Assembly: GCF_013141765.1 (NCBI RefSeq)
Contig: NZ_WHOD01000055.1
Span: 248,001-312,000 of the forward strand
Reading direction: 5' to 3'
Source: Paenibacillus foliorum
GTDB lineage: Bacteria; Bacillota; Bacilli; Paenibacillales; NBRC-103111
Length of the DNA: 64,000 bases
This document shows, in pieces, positions 34,491-44,860 of the stretch. A program made the translations under genes and the position numbers. Each line of letters starts with the position of its first letter. Position 1 is the first letter of the stretch. Below the pieces are notes generated by a model. It was not told where the DNA came from. It did no database searches and saw nothing but the letters and a program-made list of their open reading frames with translations.

Positions 34491-35876
34491 CTAAGACTCT
34501 GCCAATTGCCCTGACTCCCGGCGCCACCAACTCATAAATACCAAGGACAATGCAATTACCGTGAGGATAATCCCAAGAACTCGAAATCCACCGAAGCTGA
34601 AGTTACCTCCCATTACAATGCCTATCAACAATGAAGAGAGAATGGTTCCCAAGTATCTTGATGTATTAAATAATCCAGATGCTACACCGATTATTTCTTT
34701 TGGAGAACTTTTAAACAAAGCCGCTTGCATCCCGACATTGTTCAAGCCATTGCTAATACCGAATGCAGCTAAAGCCAAACACACACTGACAACTGGTGAA
34801 GTTTGATTCAATGTCACGATCCATACAGACCCAAGTGTCATCAGTATTCCAGATACTAGCAATGCTGGTCGAGGTCCTGATTTATCGATCCATCGTCCTG
34901 CAATTGGAGAAGCAACGAGCGAGCACAAGCCTAAGTTTAGCATGAGAATCCCTGTATCGAATTCGCTGACATGACGTACCATTTGCAAGTAGGACGGAAG
35001 CCCAAAAAAGAGCGAGTAAAAAAGTACGTTAACTAGCAAGAATTCGATATTGACATAAGTCATCGCAGGATATTTAGCAAATGTGCGCAAAGGAATAAAG
35101 GGTGACGTCACCTTTAACTCGTGTCGTACGAAAGCCCCCATTGCAACGAGGCCTATCAGCGCGACAATGACATGCCCAGATGAGATATGCCCTGATGATT
35201 TTGCTGATAGTAATCCAATGAGTAGGGCAACCAGACCTACTGTGAAGAGCAGAATCCCTGACGCATCAATCAATTCAAACCATTTACGAATGGACATGTT
35301 GCGTGTAACGGATGTTGTCGGCTCGTCCTTAGGAATATTCCTCCAAGATAATAGAAAGCTCAGCACCACGAACGGAATATTGACGAAAAAGATAGCTGGC
35401 CAACCCCACCAGTGAATCAAGACCCCGCCAATAAAGGGTCCAATTGCTGCCGCTCCAGATAGGAATATGGATAAAACAGACAGCGCAGTCGCTTGGTTCT
35501 CCGTAATATGAATTCGTACAATGGCCATTCCAACCGCAACCATCATGCTTGTTCCGATGGATTGCAGAATGCGGAACACGATGAGCCACCCAAAGCTTGG
35601 TGATAGTGGAGCTAATAATGATGTAACGAAGGCTACAACAAGCCCGGTAAGAAATATCCTCCTGCGACCGAATACATCACTGGCCCTTCCCATGACAGGT
35701 TGAGCGATAGCGCTGGCAATGTAGAAAGAAAAAATAATCCAGGAAACATCTGTAAAGTCAAGTTGGAACACATTTTGCAGCCTTGGAATAGCAACAGAAA
35801 CCATCGAGGAATTTAATGGATTCAATAGTATCCCAAGGCCAACGGAAATCATCAACCACCTGCTGCGAGTATTCAT
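34491..35876 (-). CDS. DHA2-type drug:proton MFS exporter
   Basis: 461 residues with twelve to fourteen membrane helices. Motif C-like LNPLNSSMVSVAIPRLQ in helix 1, motif A (GRASDVFGRRRIFLTGL) and RILQSIGTSMMVAVGMAIV in helix 4-5 are the DHA2/EmrB features. It is divergent from a LysR regulator 107 bases away, which is its probable controller. Drug substrates are unknown. Confidence 0.92.
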   Translation of the reverse strand: MNTRSRWLMISVGLGILLNPLNSSMVSVAIPRLQNVFQLDFTDVSWIIFSFYIASAIAQPVMGRASDVFGRRRIFLTGLVVAFVTSLLAPLSPSFGWLIVFRILQSIGTSMMVAVGMAIVRIHITENQATALSVLSIFLSGAAAIGPFIGGVLIHWWGWPAIFFVNIPFVVLSFLLSWRNIPKDEPTTSVTRNMSIRKWFELIDASGILLFTVGLVALLIGLLSAKSSGHISSGHVIVALIGLVAMGAFVRHELKVTSPFIPLRTFAKYPAMTYVNIEFLLVNVLFYSLFFGLPSYLQMVRHVSEFDTGILMLNLGLCSLVASPIAGRWIDKSGPRPALLVSGILMTLGSVWIVTLNQTSPVVSVCLALAAFGISNGLNNVGMQAALFKSSPKEIIGVASGLFNTSRYLGTILSSLLIGIVMGGNFSFGGFRVLGIILTVIALSLVFMSWWRRESGQLAES

Positions 35877-35983
35877 TTGTGGTCCCCCTATAGTGTATTG
35901 ATTTCATCGTACTTGAAATTAATTATTCATTCCAACGCATTTTATGTTATGATTTCATTGACTTGAGGGAATGAGGGTGCGAA

Positions 35984-36871
35984 ATGGAACTTCTTCAACT
36001 ACAATATTTTCTCGCGGTAGCTCGATTGGAACATGTGACCGAAGCTGCACGAAGTCTGCACGTTACTCAGTCGTCACTAAGCAAAACAATTCAACGCTTG
36101 GAGGAGGATCTAGGGGTCCCTCTATTCGATCGAATAGGGAGGAAGCTACGATTGAATGAGTTCGGAAACAGATTCCTTCAACGTGCAGAAAGAGCTTTGT
36201 TTGAATTGGAACAGGGGAAGCAAGAGCTTAGCGATTTATCCAGCCCAGAACATGGCACGCTTGAATTGGCGGTGACCACTGCAAGCACGTTACCAAATAT
36301 CCTTCGAGAGTTTCGGAAAAGGCGTCCCTATATCCAATTTCATGTGCAAATGCTGACCACGCAGGAAATGGTTACGCTTCTTCATAGAGGAGAGGTTGAT
36401 TTCTGCTTGTCCTCACCTCCTATACAAGGGGATGACATTGAATGTCAAATCGTGTTCATAGACCCTATCCTTGTAGCTGTTCCAAAAGGGCATCGTCTGG
36501 CAGACCGAAGTAGTGTATCCTTGACAGAACTAAGGGATGAATGGTTTGTCGGTGTAAAGAAAGGCTACGGTACTCGCGATCTAGTGGACTCTATATGCAA
36601 ATCAGTTGGATTTGTACCTAGATATGTATATGAGGGTGATGAACCTGCAAGGCTAAATACTCTTGTGGAAGCCGAAATTGGCATAGCTTTCATTCCAAGC
36701 ACGGCAAGGCTATCACAGGAACATATCAAATATCTCCAAGTTGAGAATCACGAATTGGTACGGGAGATAGCTTTATTATGGCACAGGAGTCGGTACATTT
36801 CGCGGGCTGCTCTGGAATTCCGTGAGGTCGTTTTAGAATATTTTGGGGCGATATCCAAACAGACAATTTAA
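35984..36871 (+). CDS. LysR-family transcriptional regulator
   Basis: 295 residues. The helix-turn-helix is LEHVTEAARSLHVTQSSLSKTIQRLEEDLGVPLFDR. The effector domain starts at about residue 90 (GTLELAVTTASTLPNILREF). The divergent MFS exporter at 35876 shares the 107-base promoter region, so regulation of the exporter is likely. Confidence 0.93.
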   Translation: MELLQLQYFLAVARLEHVTEAARSLHVTQSSLSKTIQRLEEDLGVPLFDRIGRKLRLNEFGNRFLQRAERALFELEQGKQELSDLSSPEHGTLELAVTTASTLPNILREFRKRRPYIQFHVQMLTTQEMVTLLHRGEVDFCLSSPPIQGDDIECQIVFIDPILVAVPKGHRLADRSSVSLTELRDEWFVGVKKGYGTRDLVDSICKSVGFVPRYVYEGDEPARLNTLVEAEIGIAFIPSTARLSQEHIKYLQVENHELVREIALLWHRSRYISRAALEFREVVLEYFGAISKQTI

Positions 36872-37209
36872 TTTGCCGGCATGGATTGGCAGCCTCGTTC
36901 TGCTAAACTGGCAGTTATGTGTATTAAAAATATTTGGAGGGAAGTTCTTGGAGATTCATTACCTCCAAATATTGGATATCGATAATGATGGAAACACTTT
37001 TAACGATAATAATGGAAAAACTGAAAGCTCGTTCTCATTAAACGGCTTTTCCACGTTCCCACTGGGCATCCACGCAGTCAAAGCAAGCATCAGCTGAGAT
37101 TCATAATAAATTTTCCGATTCTCCACCTCATGGTTTTCTTCCTCTTGTTCTTCCTCCAAGGTATCGTTAAACCACTCTTCATCGTGAAATTCAAATTGAC
37201 CTTAAATAA
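36872..37209. other. Intergenic: hairpin repeat copy and a possible gene remnant
   Basis: At 36874-36921 is a copy of the dispersed repeat (GCCGGCATGGATTGGCAG then CTAAACTGGCAGTTAT). On the reverse strand 36959-37201 is open and reads FHDEEWFNDTLEEEQEEEN, but it starts at a stop codon with no ribosome site. It may be a remnant and is not recognised. Confidence 0.4.
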
Positions 37210-38703
37210 TTAATCTAATTCGCCATACGGTTGAGGGTTCGTGTTTCTCTTATATTCTTGAGGGGAAACCTTGTAATATTTGGTGAATAATTTACTGAAA
37301 TGACTTGTGCTGTACAGTCCGACTTTTCTTGTGATTTCATGGACCGATAAATCAGTCTCCGACAGCAGTCTCTGCGCTTCCTTCATCCTCAACTGAGCCA
37401 CATACTCGACGAATCTTTTTCCTGTTTCTTTGTGAAATAGCGCACTTAAATAATTGGGACTGATTTCAAAGCGTTCAGCCACCTTGGCTACACTTATTTC
37501 TTCCGCGTAACGGGCATCGGCATAAGCAATGACAGAACGGATAATATGACTCCGGTCCGTTCGGGAGCTTAACATGCGTTTACAATAAAGAAGCAATTCG
37601 TTTTTCAAGAGGGAATATGAAATATCGGGTTCAACGGCCAGTCCTATGGCACAGCGCATATAGATGGCTGCTGGGCGGATTACCCGGATGTTTTCATGGA
37701 GACGTTCACCTTCTATCAGTGCGATGATTTGTTCGATGGCAGTAGTAAAATCGATATAGCGTTGAGTCTGCTGATACCGGGGAAGTTCAATAAGCAAGGC
37801 GCAAACTTGCATAAATTGAGGTTTATCAACACTTATGAATTGCAGGAATGACTGTGAGTAATCGACGGAAATTCCTAATAAAGCTCTCAAGCAAGTTGCC
37901 TTCAGAAGCACGGTGTATGAGGTGAAGAACAATCTGAACGGTAAAGTACTGCCCGTTACTAGAGTTACGGACCCCTTTTCCTTGCGCCACGTCTTTGTCA
38001 TATGACGTATATCCGAAAGGCAAGACAACAGGTTTGCATTGCTGTTGTGCTCGTCTTTGTCAATGCCGAACACTAGAACCCGTTCATTATCCCGCGGCTT
38101 TAAGATAGTTATACGGAAATGGCGGCTAAGGTATGGCTCTATGCATTTTCGGGCATTATCGAGCCAGGCTTCAGCGTCTGTAAGATTCGTATCTTTGAAG
38201 CTGTCAAAGCATACGGCGAGAAGTTTGCAATTCAATCCCTCCGGAGGCAAATGGGTATCCTCGACAGACGCCTTATCCGCAACCGCTTCAGCAATTTGCA
38301 AAGCGAACAACCGACTACTTTCGGCGGTTTTACGGGTAAACAACTCACTTATGTTATTCATAACCGATTTGAATTGATCAAGGCTCACAGGCTTCAACAA
38401 ATATTCATTGACCCGTAGTGCGATGGCCTTACGGGCATAGTCGAATTCTGAGAAGCCGGTCAAAATGACGAATTCTGTATGCGGTGATAGCAGCTTGCCT
38501 TTTTCGATAGCGTCCAGACCGCTTAGAAGAGGCATTTTGATATCTACAAAAGCAATATCAGGCTTCAACTGCTCCAGTTCGCGCAGCAGCTCTAACCCGT
38601 CAGTAGCCTCGTAAGTCTGAAGACCGCGGATATTTAGCTTTTCGAGATTGTGCCGGATCGACAGCCGTATCAGATGCTCGTCATCCGCTATTATTATTTT
38701 CAA
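37210..38703 (-). CDS. YesN-type response regulator with AraC domain
   Basis: 497 residues. Receiver: acid pocket ADDE, Asp54 in IAFVDIKMP, conserved Lys in LLKPVS. The C-terminal AraC domain contains VAKVAERFEISPNYLSALFH and TRKVGLYSTSHFSKLFTKYYKVSPQEYKR. It overlaps the kinase gene by 23 bases and is translationally coupled. The pair is divergent from the binding-protein/permease operon at 40671, its likely target. Confidence 0.93.
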   Translation of the reverse strand: MKIIIADDEHLIRLSIRHNLEKLNIRGLQTYEATDGLELLRELEQLKPDIAFVDIKMPLLSGLDAIEKGKLLSPHTEFVILTGFSEFDYARKAIALRVNEYLLKPVSLDQFKSVMNNISELFTRKTAESSRLFALQIAEAVADKASVEDTHLPPEGLNCKLLAVCFDSFKDTNLTDAEAWLDNARKCIEPYLSRHFRITILKPRDNERVLVFGIDKDEHNSNANLLSCLSDIRHMTKTWRKEKGSVTLVTGSTLPFRLFFTSYTVLLKATCLRALLGISVDYSQSFLQFISVDKPQFMQVCALLIELPRYQQTQRYIDFTTAIEQIIALIEGERLHENIRVIRPAAIYMRCAIGLAVEPDISYSLLKNELLLYCKRMLSSRTDRSHIIRSVIAYADARYAEEISVAKVAERFEISPNYLSALFHKETGKRFVEYVAQLRMKEAQRLLSETDLSVHEITRKVGLYSTSHFSKLFTKYYKVSPQEYKRNTNPQPYGELD

Positions 38704-40447
38704 GGAAATTAGCCTCCGGTATCATAATGACAATGCGTGTACCCGACCCTAATGAACTCGCCAATTGAAACAAGCTGTCGGAAAAGCAGAGCAGCAGCCG
38801 TTCACGTGTATTGGCCAAGCCGATTTGTCCCAGTCCTTCCGCCTGTGTTGTGTCAAAACCGGCTCCGTCATCCTCGATGCGGATTCGCACAAACAACACA
38901 CCGTCTTCTAGCACGGTATCTGCTGCAACCGTCAGTCGGCACGGACAATTCAACGGCTCAATGCCATGGATAATCGCGTTTTCAACCAACGGTTGGAGCA
39001 GCAGCTTGGGAACCTTGTACGGGCGGATACCGTCCTCGCACGACACATGGACCTGCAGACGTTGTCCGAAACGGAGCTGCTGGAGTGAGCCGTATTTTTC
39101 GATCAGATGCAATTCCTCCTCGAGCGTAGTCATGTCCGTTTGATTAAGAATATAGCGCAGCAGCACCGTAAGATCGATAATGGACTTCTCAAGCAGCTCC
39201 CGCTCGCCGATTTGGTTAAGTGCGATAAATCCGTTCAGCATGTTAAATAAAAAATGGGGCTGGATTTGGGACTGGAGAGCTTTGTACTCGGAATTGCGCT
39301 GCTTTAGTACAAGCACGTACTCCATCTCTATTTTCAGCTTTAATTCCTCAACCATTGTATTGAGCGACCGGCCAATCACATCGAATTCGTCCTTTGTTTG
39401 GTAATGGTAGCGGGCGCTAAAATCGCCTTGTTCGACCTTACGCATAGTTTTAATAATCTCCTTAACCGGCCCCATCACCTTGCGAGACAGCCACTGATAG
39501 AACAAGAAAGCCACGACAAGACAAATAATATAGAGCAAAGCGGAGTTTAGATACACCCACATCGTCTTTTGCTCCAAATGCGAATAGGAAAGGAGCACGA
39601 TCAGCTCCCAATTGTAAGGGGCGACCGTTCGTCTTACAACCATATAAGAGGAGCTGCCGTCACGTATAATTGAACGATTTTCGGGCATCGGGTTGAAAAG
39701 TGCCGGGGTCACCTCATGATTTGCATAAACGATATTTCGTTCATGATCCAGAAGTACGATATGGGAAGGAACATGGAAATCGATGTCCTGGAACATTTTT
39801 TGCAAAACGACGGTGTTGGCATCTGCGATAATGACGCTGATCGGGCGTTGGGAAGGGATTTCCCGGATCGTCCTTGCAACGGAAAAAACCGTTTCATTTT
39901 TCGTGCGGGTAAAATAGTCCTGCTTATGAGGTTTGATGAATACTGCGTTCCCACCCGCCAGCAGCGCTTTACGGTACCAGCTCGTATCAAAAAACTCATA
40001 GTTGGAAACAACATCGTTTAACGGATTGTTAGTCGAATAAAACAAGGGTTTGTTGTCCGAGACGATTAGGGTGCTCATAATATCCTTGCGTGTATGTCTA
40101 ACGAACCGCAGCTGTGAATCGAGCATGTTGGTTATGCTGAGGACTTGATATTTACTCATGCTCTCGTACGACTCGGATGCCATTACTTTAAGCGCATAGA
40201 TGAAATCGTCGTTATAATAAGGAATAAGCGTAAGCTGGTCCAATTCATTAAGATAACCAGATAAGCTCTGAGACAAGGAAATCAGCGTGTTGTCGATCAG
40301 TATGCCGGTATCATTGCTGTTCCTATCGATAAATACACGGGCCATGATGTAGGTTGTAATCAGGAGTGGCAGCATAGTGCTGATGATGAATATAAAAACG
40401 AGCTTCATGTTAAGAGGCCGGTACATTCTGGCTCCGAAACCTTTCAT
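38681..40447 (-). CDS. YesM-type sensor histidine kinase
   Basis: 588 residues. First helix at about 15-35 (LVFIFIISTMLPLLITTYIM), extracellular sensor domain to about 295, second helix LYIICLVVAFLFYQWL, HAMP domain and then QSQIQPHFLFNMLNGFIAL with the phospho-accepting His. N-box VENAIIHG, then EDDGAGFD and GLANTRERL complete the ATPase. The start has a GGTGGAG site. It faces the sugar ABC operon across a 223-base divergent promoter region. Confidence 0.93.
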   Translation of the reverse strand: MKGFGARMYRPLNMKLVFIFIISTMLPLLITTYIMARVFIDRNSNDTGILIDNTLISLSQSLSGYLNELDQLTLIPYYNDDFIYALKVMASESYESMSKYQVLSITNMLDSQLRFVRHTRKDIMSTLIVSDNKPLFYSTNNPLNDVVSNYEFFDTSWYRKALLAGGNAVFIKPHKQDYFTRTKNETVFSVARTIREIPSQRPISVIIADANTVVLQKMFQDIDFHVPSHIVLLDHERNIVYANHEVTPALFNPMPENRSIIRDGSSSYMVVRRTVAPYNWELIVLLSYSHLEQKTMWVYLNSALLYIICLVVAFLFYQWLSRKVMGPVKEIIKTMRKVEQGDFSARYHYQTKDEFDVIGRSLNTMVEELKLKIEMEYVLVLKQRNSEYKALQSQIQPHFLFNMLNGFIALNQIGERELLEKSIIDLTVLLRYILNQTDMTTLEEELHLIEKYGSLQQLRFGQRLQVHVSCEDGIRPYKVPKLLLQPLVENAIIHGIEPLNCPCRLTVAADTVLEDGVLFVRIRIEDDGAGFDTTQAEGLGQIGLANTRERLLLCFSDSLFQLASSLGSGTRIVIMIPEANFLENNNSG

Positions 40448-40670
40448 AAAATGACTCCACCTTTCCCGATCTAACTGAAGCCTTCTTGTGCAACTTATTC
40501 GACATGTCCGGTAATCTTCCTTCCTTAAGAAAGCCTGTCCTTATATGCAAAAAGCGAAATGATAGAAAGCAGCGCGATTAGTGTAGTTTTGAGCACAAGG
40601 GAAGCGCTTTAAATCCGTTATACTGGCAATGCAGCACACCAATTAACCGATAAAGGGGAGAACTCGACTT

Positions 40671-41981
40671 ATGAAAAAAATGACGAAGCTTTGTGCGATC
40701 AGCTTGTCGGCGCTTATCGCAGCAGCCGGATGCTCGAATGGGGGGAGCAGCAATCCCGTAGCGGGAGCAGGAACAGGAGCGGCACCAGCGGGTATAGGCA
40801 CGGCTCCGGCTAAGGAAGTAAAAGCGGTCAAGCTCACTATGATGACTAATGCGACAGGCACTACGTTCGATACGATCCAGTTGATTATTGATGGCTTCAC
40901 TAAAGAAAATCCACACATTACCGTTGATTTTAGTACGCAGGGCAAGGACTATGAGCAGCTGATGAAAGCCAAGATGGCTTCCAACGATCTGCCGGATCTG
41001 TTCGCAACACACGGCTGGTCGGTGAACCGGTACAGTGAATATTTGCGTCCCCTCAATGATCAGCCATGGTTTAGCAGCCTTACGGACACGATCAAACCGA
41101 CGATTTCCGATAAAAAAGGCAATGTCTATGTGCTACCGCTTAATATCGACCAATCCGGTATCGTTTACAACAAGAAGGTACTGGCGGACCTGAAGCTGGA
41201 GGTCCCGAATACATGGGAGGAGCTATTAGCGGCTAGCAAGGTAATCAAAAATGCAAATATTACTCCGATCCACATCGGGGGCAAGGACACAACGAAGCTG
41301 GCAGGCTTTTTCAACAAGCTGGCTCCCACTGTACTCATATCGGACAAATCGAATAATTACGGAGATTCGTTGAAGGACGGCACGTTTGACTGGAGCAAAT
41401 GGAATCTGGTCTCGCAGCAGCTCGTAAACCTGAAAAATGAGGGGTATCTCAATAAGGATGTCGTCACAGCAGATCCTTTGAGCGCAGCGGAGAAAATTGC
41501 AACAGGCAAAGCGGCTTTTCTGTTTGAAAACAACGCTGTTGTCGCTGAAGCAAAAAAGATCAATCCGGATGCCGAGATCGGGATGATGCCGGTACCGGCC
41601 TTCTACAAAGGCGATGAACCGATCCTCAACGGCGGAGAGCGGGAAGCATTCGGAGTATGGAAGCAATCGAAAAACACGGAGGCTGCGCTGCTATTGCTGG
41701 GTTATATGGCTAAGAACGATAATATCGCGAAAATAGCTGCCGCAACGGGAATGCCTGCCGGAATCAAAAACGTCAAATACGACTTGGGGAGCTTGACAGC
41801 TGACTTTGCCAAGTACGGCAATCTACGGACAATTCCGGTATTTGACCGGGAATATTTGCCGAACGGTATGTGGAGCACGTTGAAAATCATCGGCCCTGCG
41901 CTTTTGACAGGTGATATGAAGGTAGAGGAAGCCTCACGGATGATGAGCGATGATTACAAGAAGCTGCGCTCACAAAAATAG
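40671..41981 (+). CDS. Sugar-type ABC transporter solute-binding lipoprotein
   Basis: 436 residues. LSALIAAAGCSNGG is a lipoprotein signal with Cys21, followed by a Gly/Ala/Pro-rich linker. The family 1 fold is seen in TFDTIQLIIDGFTKENPHIT, VYVLPLNIDQSGIVYNKKVL and the C-terminal helices. It captures an oligosaccharide or related solute at the outer face of the membrane for the two permeases encoded next. Confidence 0.93.
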   Translation: MKKMTKLCAISLSALIAAAGCSNGGSSNPVAGAGTGAAPAGIGTAPAKEVKAVKLTMMTNATGTTFDTIQLIIDGFTKENPHITVDFSTQGKDYEQLMKAKMASNDLPDLFATHGWSVNRYSEYLRPLNDQPWFSSLTDTIKPTISDKKGNVYVLPLNIDQSGIVYNKKVLADLKLEVPNTWEELLAASKVIKNANITPIHIGGKDTTKLAGFFNKLAPTVLISDKSNNYGDSLKDGTFDWSKWNLVSQQLVNLKNEGYLNKDVVTADPLSAAEKIATGKAAFLFENNAVVAEAKKINPDAEIGMMPVPAFYKGDEPILNGGEREAFGVWKQSKNTEAALLLLGYMAKNDNIAKIAAATGMPAGIKNVKYDLGSLTADFAKYGNLRTIPVFDREYLPNGMWSTLKIIGPALLTGDMKVEEASRMMSDDYKKLRSQK

Positions 41982-42024
41982 TGGAGGGAGTTATTGTTGC
42001 AATTTTTTTGAAGGGGAGCGCGCA

Positions 42025-42918
42025 ATGAGACAGAAAGTGGCAAGGTTAGTCAACTCAGATAAGGGGTTATCCCTAATGTATGTGCCTGCTTTATGTTTAT
42101 TTCTACTGTTTGTAGCCTACCCGCTCTTATCGGGTATCCATATATCGTTTACGAACTGGAACGGTTATTCACAAAAGTACACGTATATCGGACTTGAAAA
42201 TTACAGTAAATTATTTACGGACGTACGAATGAAAAAAGCTCTGTTGAATACGTTTGTTTACGGGTTTGGAAGCGCAATCCTGCAAAATCTGTTCGGCATT
42301 TTGTATGCATTGCTTCTGAATATGAAATTTAGAAGCCGTATTTTGGTGCGTACCGTTGTTTACATGCCAGTTATCGTAGCACAGCTGATTATGGGCTATA
42401 TTTGGTATTTTCTTGTCCAATATGACGGTGGTGCGATGAATGATGCCCTTCAGTTACTCGGTTTCGCGCCGGTTGACTGGATGGCTGAAGGTACACGCGC
42501 CGTCTGGATGATTACAGGCATCAACGCTTTTCAGTATATCGGCACATCCATGATTATTTATTTGGCGGGGATACAGGGTATACCGCAATCGCTGCAGGAG
42601 GCGGCCACTATTGACGGTGCGAATGCGTGGAACCGGTTCCGTCATATTACGCTGCCTTTGCTTATTCCAGCCGTTACAACAAGCTTTATGCTCAATTTAA
42701 TCGGCGGTCTGGAGCTGTTCGCTATCGTCATTTCGTTGACATCCGGGGGACCGGGGTTCGAAACGCATTCGATGTCGTCTTTGATCAATTATTTTTATTT
42801 TGAAAATCAGAATGCCGGTTTTGCGGCTGCGATCGGGTTCGCTACATTTGTCTTGGTCATCACGATCAGCTACATCATGCTGAAAATTTTCAGAAAGCGA
42901 GAGGTGGAGTATGGATAA
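42025..42918 (+). CDS. ABC sugar permease, MalF/UgpA type
   Basis: About 297 residues from ATG 42025 (AAGGGGAG site). Six membrane helices are present, with the EAA loop LQEAATIDGANAWNRFRHITLPLL that docks on the ATPase. It overlaps the next permease by eight bases. Like most CUT1 systems in this group, no ATPase is encoded here; a shared MsmX-type ATPase elsewhere is expected. Confidence 0.93.
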   Translation: MRQKVARLVNSDKGLSLMYVPALCLFLLFVAYPLLSGIHISFTNWNGYSQKYTYIGLENYSKLFTDVRMKKALLNTFVYGFGSAILQNLFGILYALLLNMKFRSRILVRTVVYMPVIVAQLIMGYIWYFLVQYDGGAMNDALQLLGFAPVDWMAEGTRAVWMITGINAFQYIGTSMIIYLAGIQGIPQSLQEAATIDGANAWNRFRHITLPLLIPAVTTSFMLNLIGGLELFAIVISLTSGGPGFETHSMSSLINYFYFENQNAGFAAAIGFATFVLVITISYIMLKIFRKREVEYG

Positions 42919-43729
42919 GCGCTTTGCAGACTTTCTGAAAAACATGACTGGGCTCGTTATTGCGCTTATTCATTTCGTGCCTTTCTATATTCTGATTACG
43001 ATGGCATTAAAAAAATCAAACGATTTCTCCTCGCGATGGAAGCTTCCGGATTACATCTTTTTGGATAATTTTCGTGTAGCCATGAGCAGTGGCAAGCTGC
43101 TGCAGGCAATGTCGAACAGCATGATTGTAACGGTCAGCTCCGTAATGCTGATTGCTTTGCTTGGTGCGATGGCCGCCTATCCATTGGCACGTGTTAAGAG
43201 CAGGTTCAACCTGACCATGATGAGCCTTATATTGTCTGTTATGATGGTCCCCAAGCTGACGGTGCTCGTTCCTCTGTACAGCCTTGTTGCCGGGCTCGGC
43301 GGGGTAAGCACGTATTGGGGAATCGTATTGCTGATCACTACCTACAAGCTATCGGCCTGCATCTTCCTGTATTCGAATTTTATCTCGACGATTCCAAGAG
43401 CACTGGACGAAGCCGCTACGATCGACGGGTGCAGCAGATTCAGTGTATTTTACCGAATCCTGCTGCCCTCGATGATGCCGGTCACCGCCACGGTCATTAT
43501 TATGAACAGTGTATCGATCTGGAATGATTTTTCATTTTCTCTGTATTTCATGCAGTCGCCGCTCAAGCGTACCGTTACATTGGCGATTTCCTCTTTTTTC
43601 AGTCAAAACAACACGAATCTGAACGCTGCAGCCGCAGCTGCCTTGCTCGCAATCATTCCTGCTACGGTTTTGTACTTGTCACTGCAGAAGCATTTTGTTA
43701 AAGGGATGGTTGACGGCTCGGTTAAGTAG
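42911..43729 (+). CDS. ABC sugar permease, MalG/UgpE type
   Basis: 272 residues with six membrane helices. The EAA loop is LDEAATIDGCSRFSVFYRILLPSM, partner of the loop in the preceding permease. The ATG lies inside the end of that gene. The pair forms the transmembrane channel for the binding protein at 40671. Confidence 0.93.
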   Translation: MDKRFADFLKNMTGLVIALIHFVPFYILITMALKKSNDFSSRWKLPDYIFLDNFRVAMSSGKLLQAMSNSMIVTVSSVMLIALLGAMAAYPLARVKSRFNLTMMSLILSVMMVPKLTVLVPLYSLVAGLGGVSTYWGIVLLITTYKLSACIFLYSNFISTIPRALDEAATIDGCSRFSVFYRILLPSMMPVTATVIIMNSVSIWNDFSFSLYFMQSPLKRTVTLAISSFFSQNNTNLNAAAAAALLAIIPATVLYLSLQKHFVKGMVDGSVK

Positions 43730-43810
43730 CTGTAAAAATGAATTAAAACAGAAACGTAAACCTGTTTTACTGAACTTCCGCTTTTATTGAGGAAAGGGGC
43801 AAATATACCT

Positions 43811-44581
43811 ATGAACCATTCGAAACCAAGCAATTCAGGAACGGACGGCAAACATCCGGGCACTGAGAATATCGAAAACAAACCATTCACTGCCGCTGTA
43901 TCCTCTCACCAACGGACATATACCAAGGTGGTTGGGCGCAAATTTCATGAGGACGGCTCCGTACGTTACTTTCCGGGCAATACAATTATATGCCCCGTTG
44001 ATCCTTCAAGCGCTGTATATGCGCAGTTGCTCCGGTTAGCCGACGGGTTCCAAAAGCTGAGCTGCTCGCGTTCTTTTACGTTGCTTCCGCCTTCTAGCTA
44101 TCATATGACTGTTATTCAAGGAGTTTGCGATGAAGACCGCAAGACGGAGCTGTGGACGCGCTTCTTGCCGCTGGATGCGCCGCTTGAGGAAACGGACCGG
44201 TTATTCCGGGAAAAGTGGGAAACAGTTCGTATTCCGGACGGTTTTAACATGAAGTTTCACTACCTGCATGCTGAGGGGGTCGCTCTGACCGTTAATCTGC
44301 AGCCGCTGACGGAAGATGATGCACACGAGCTGAAGATGTTCCGTGATGACGTTTCCGTTAAGCTTGGACTTCGTTTTCCCAATCACGATGACTATCACTT
44401 CCACATATCGATCGGCTACCGGATCATGGATCTGACAGGCGAGGAGGAAGAGGAGCTGCTCCGATTTAAGGAGCAGACCGAGAGAGAGCTTGGGGAGCAT
44501 TTCGGCGTATACGCGTCTGTCCCGCCGAAGCTTGTTTTTTTCAAGGATATGTTTAAATTCGCCGACGCTACTGTGACTTGA
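43811..44581 (+). CDS. DUF1868 protein with 2H-phosphoesterase-like motifs
   Basis: About 256 residues from ATG 43811 (AAAGGGG site). The two histidine motifs of the 2H phosphoesterase superfamily are visible as SSYHMTVIQG near residue 105 and DDYHFHISIGY near residue 195. DUF1868 carries this fold. It follows the permeases by 81 bases on the same strand with only a weak hairpin between, so it may be co-transcribed with a sugar importer. A substrate such as a cyclic sugar phosphate is speculative. Confidence 0.8.
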   Translation: MNHSKPSNSGTDGKHPGTENIENKPFTAAVSSHQRTYTKVVGRKFHEDGSVRYFPGNTIICPVDPSSAVYAQLLRLADGFQKLSCSRSFTLLPPSSYHMTVIQGVCDEDRKTELWTRFLPLDAPLEETDRLFREKWETVRIPDGFNMKFHYLHAEGVALTVNLQPLTEDDAHELKMFRDDVSVKLGLRFPNHDDYHFHISIGYRIMDLTGEEEEELLRFKEQTERELGEHFGVYASVPPKLVFFKDMFKFADATVT

Positions 44582-44824
44582 ATCCATTGTCAGGAGGTAT
44601 CCGCTGAGAAAATGGGTTGATTTCATCGTATGAAAGAAGCATTCATCTCTACTTTTGTAGTGGTTATGAAGGCTTCTTTGTTTATATTTAAGCTTGTTTG
44701 AATTCAGGTCTGAAGAACCGTTTTGGTCGAGACTGTCTGCATCAAAGCCCGAGCCTGGTTTTGGGCTTAACATTACGTTTAATGCAAAGGCTTTGTCCTC
44801 TCCCATAATCAAATCCCATCGAGC
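44582..44824. other. Intergenic with a terminator-like stem
   Basis: AAAGAAGC (44633-44640) pairs with GCTTCTTT (44672-44679) with inner ATTCAT/ATGAA pairing and a T-rich end, closing the sugar operon. Nothing else is recognised. Confidence 0.55.
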
Positions 44825-44854
44825 TTGACATGCAACTAAATAGTTGCATATAAT
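44825..44854 (+). promoter_or_regulatory. ArsR-type promoter/operator
   Basis: TTGACA (44825-44830), 18-base spacer, TATAAT (44849-44854). The spacer is exactly the inverted repeat TGCAACTA-AA-TAGTTGCA (44831-44848), the site type recognised by ArsR repressors paired with SRPBCC proteins. Confidence 0.85.
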
Positions 44855-44860
44855 AAAGGC

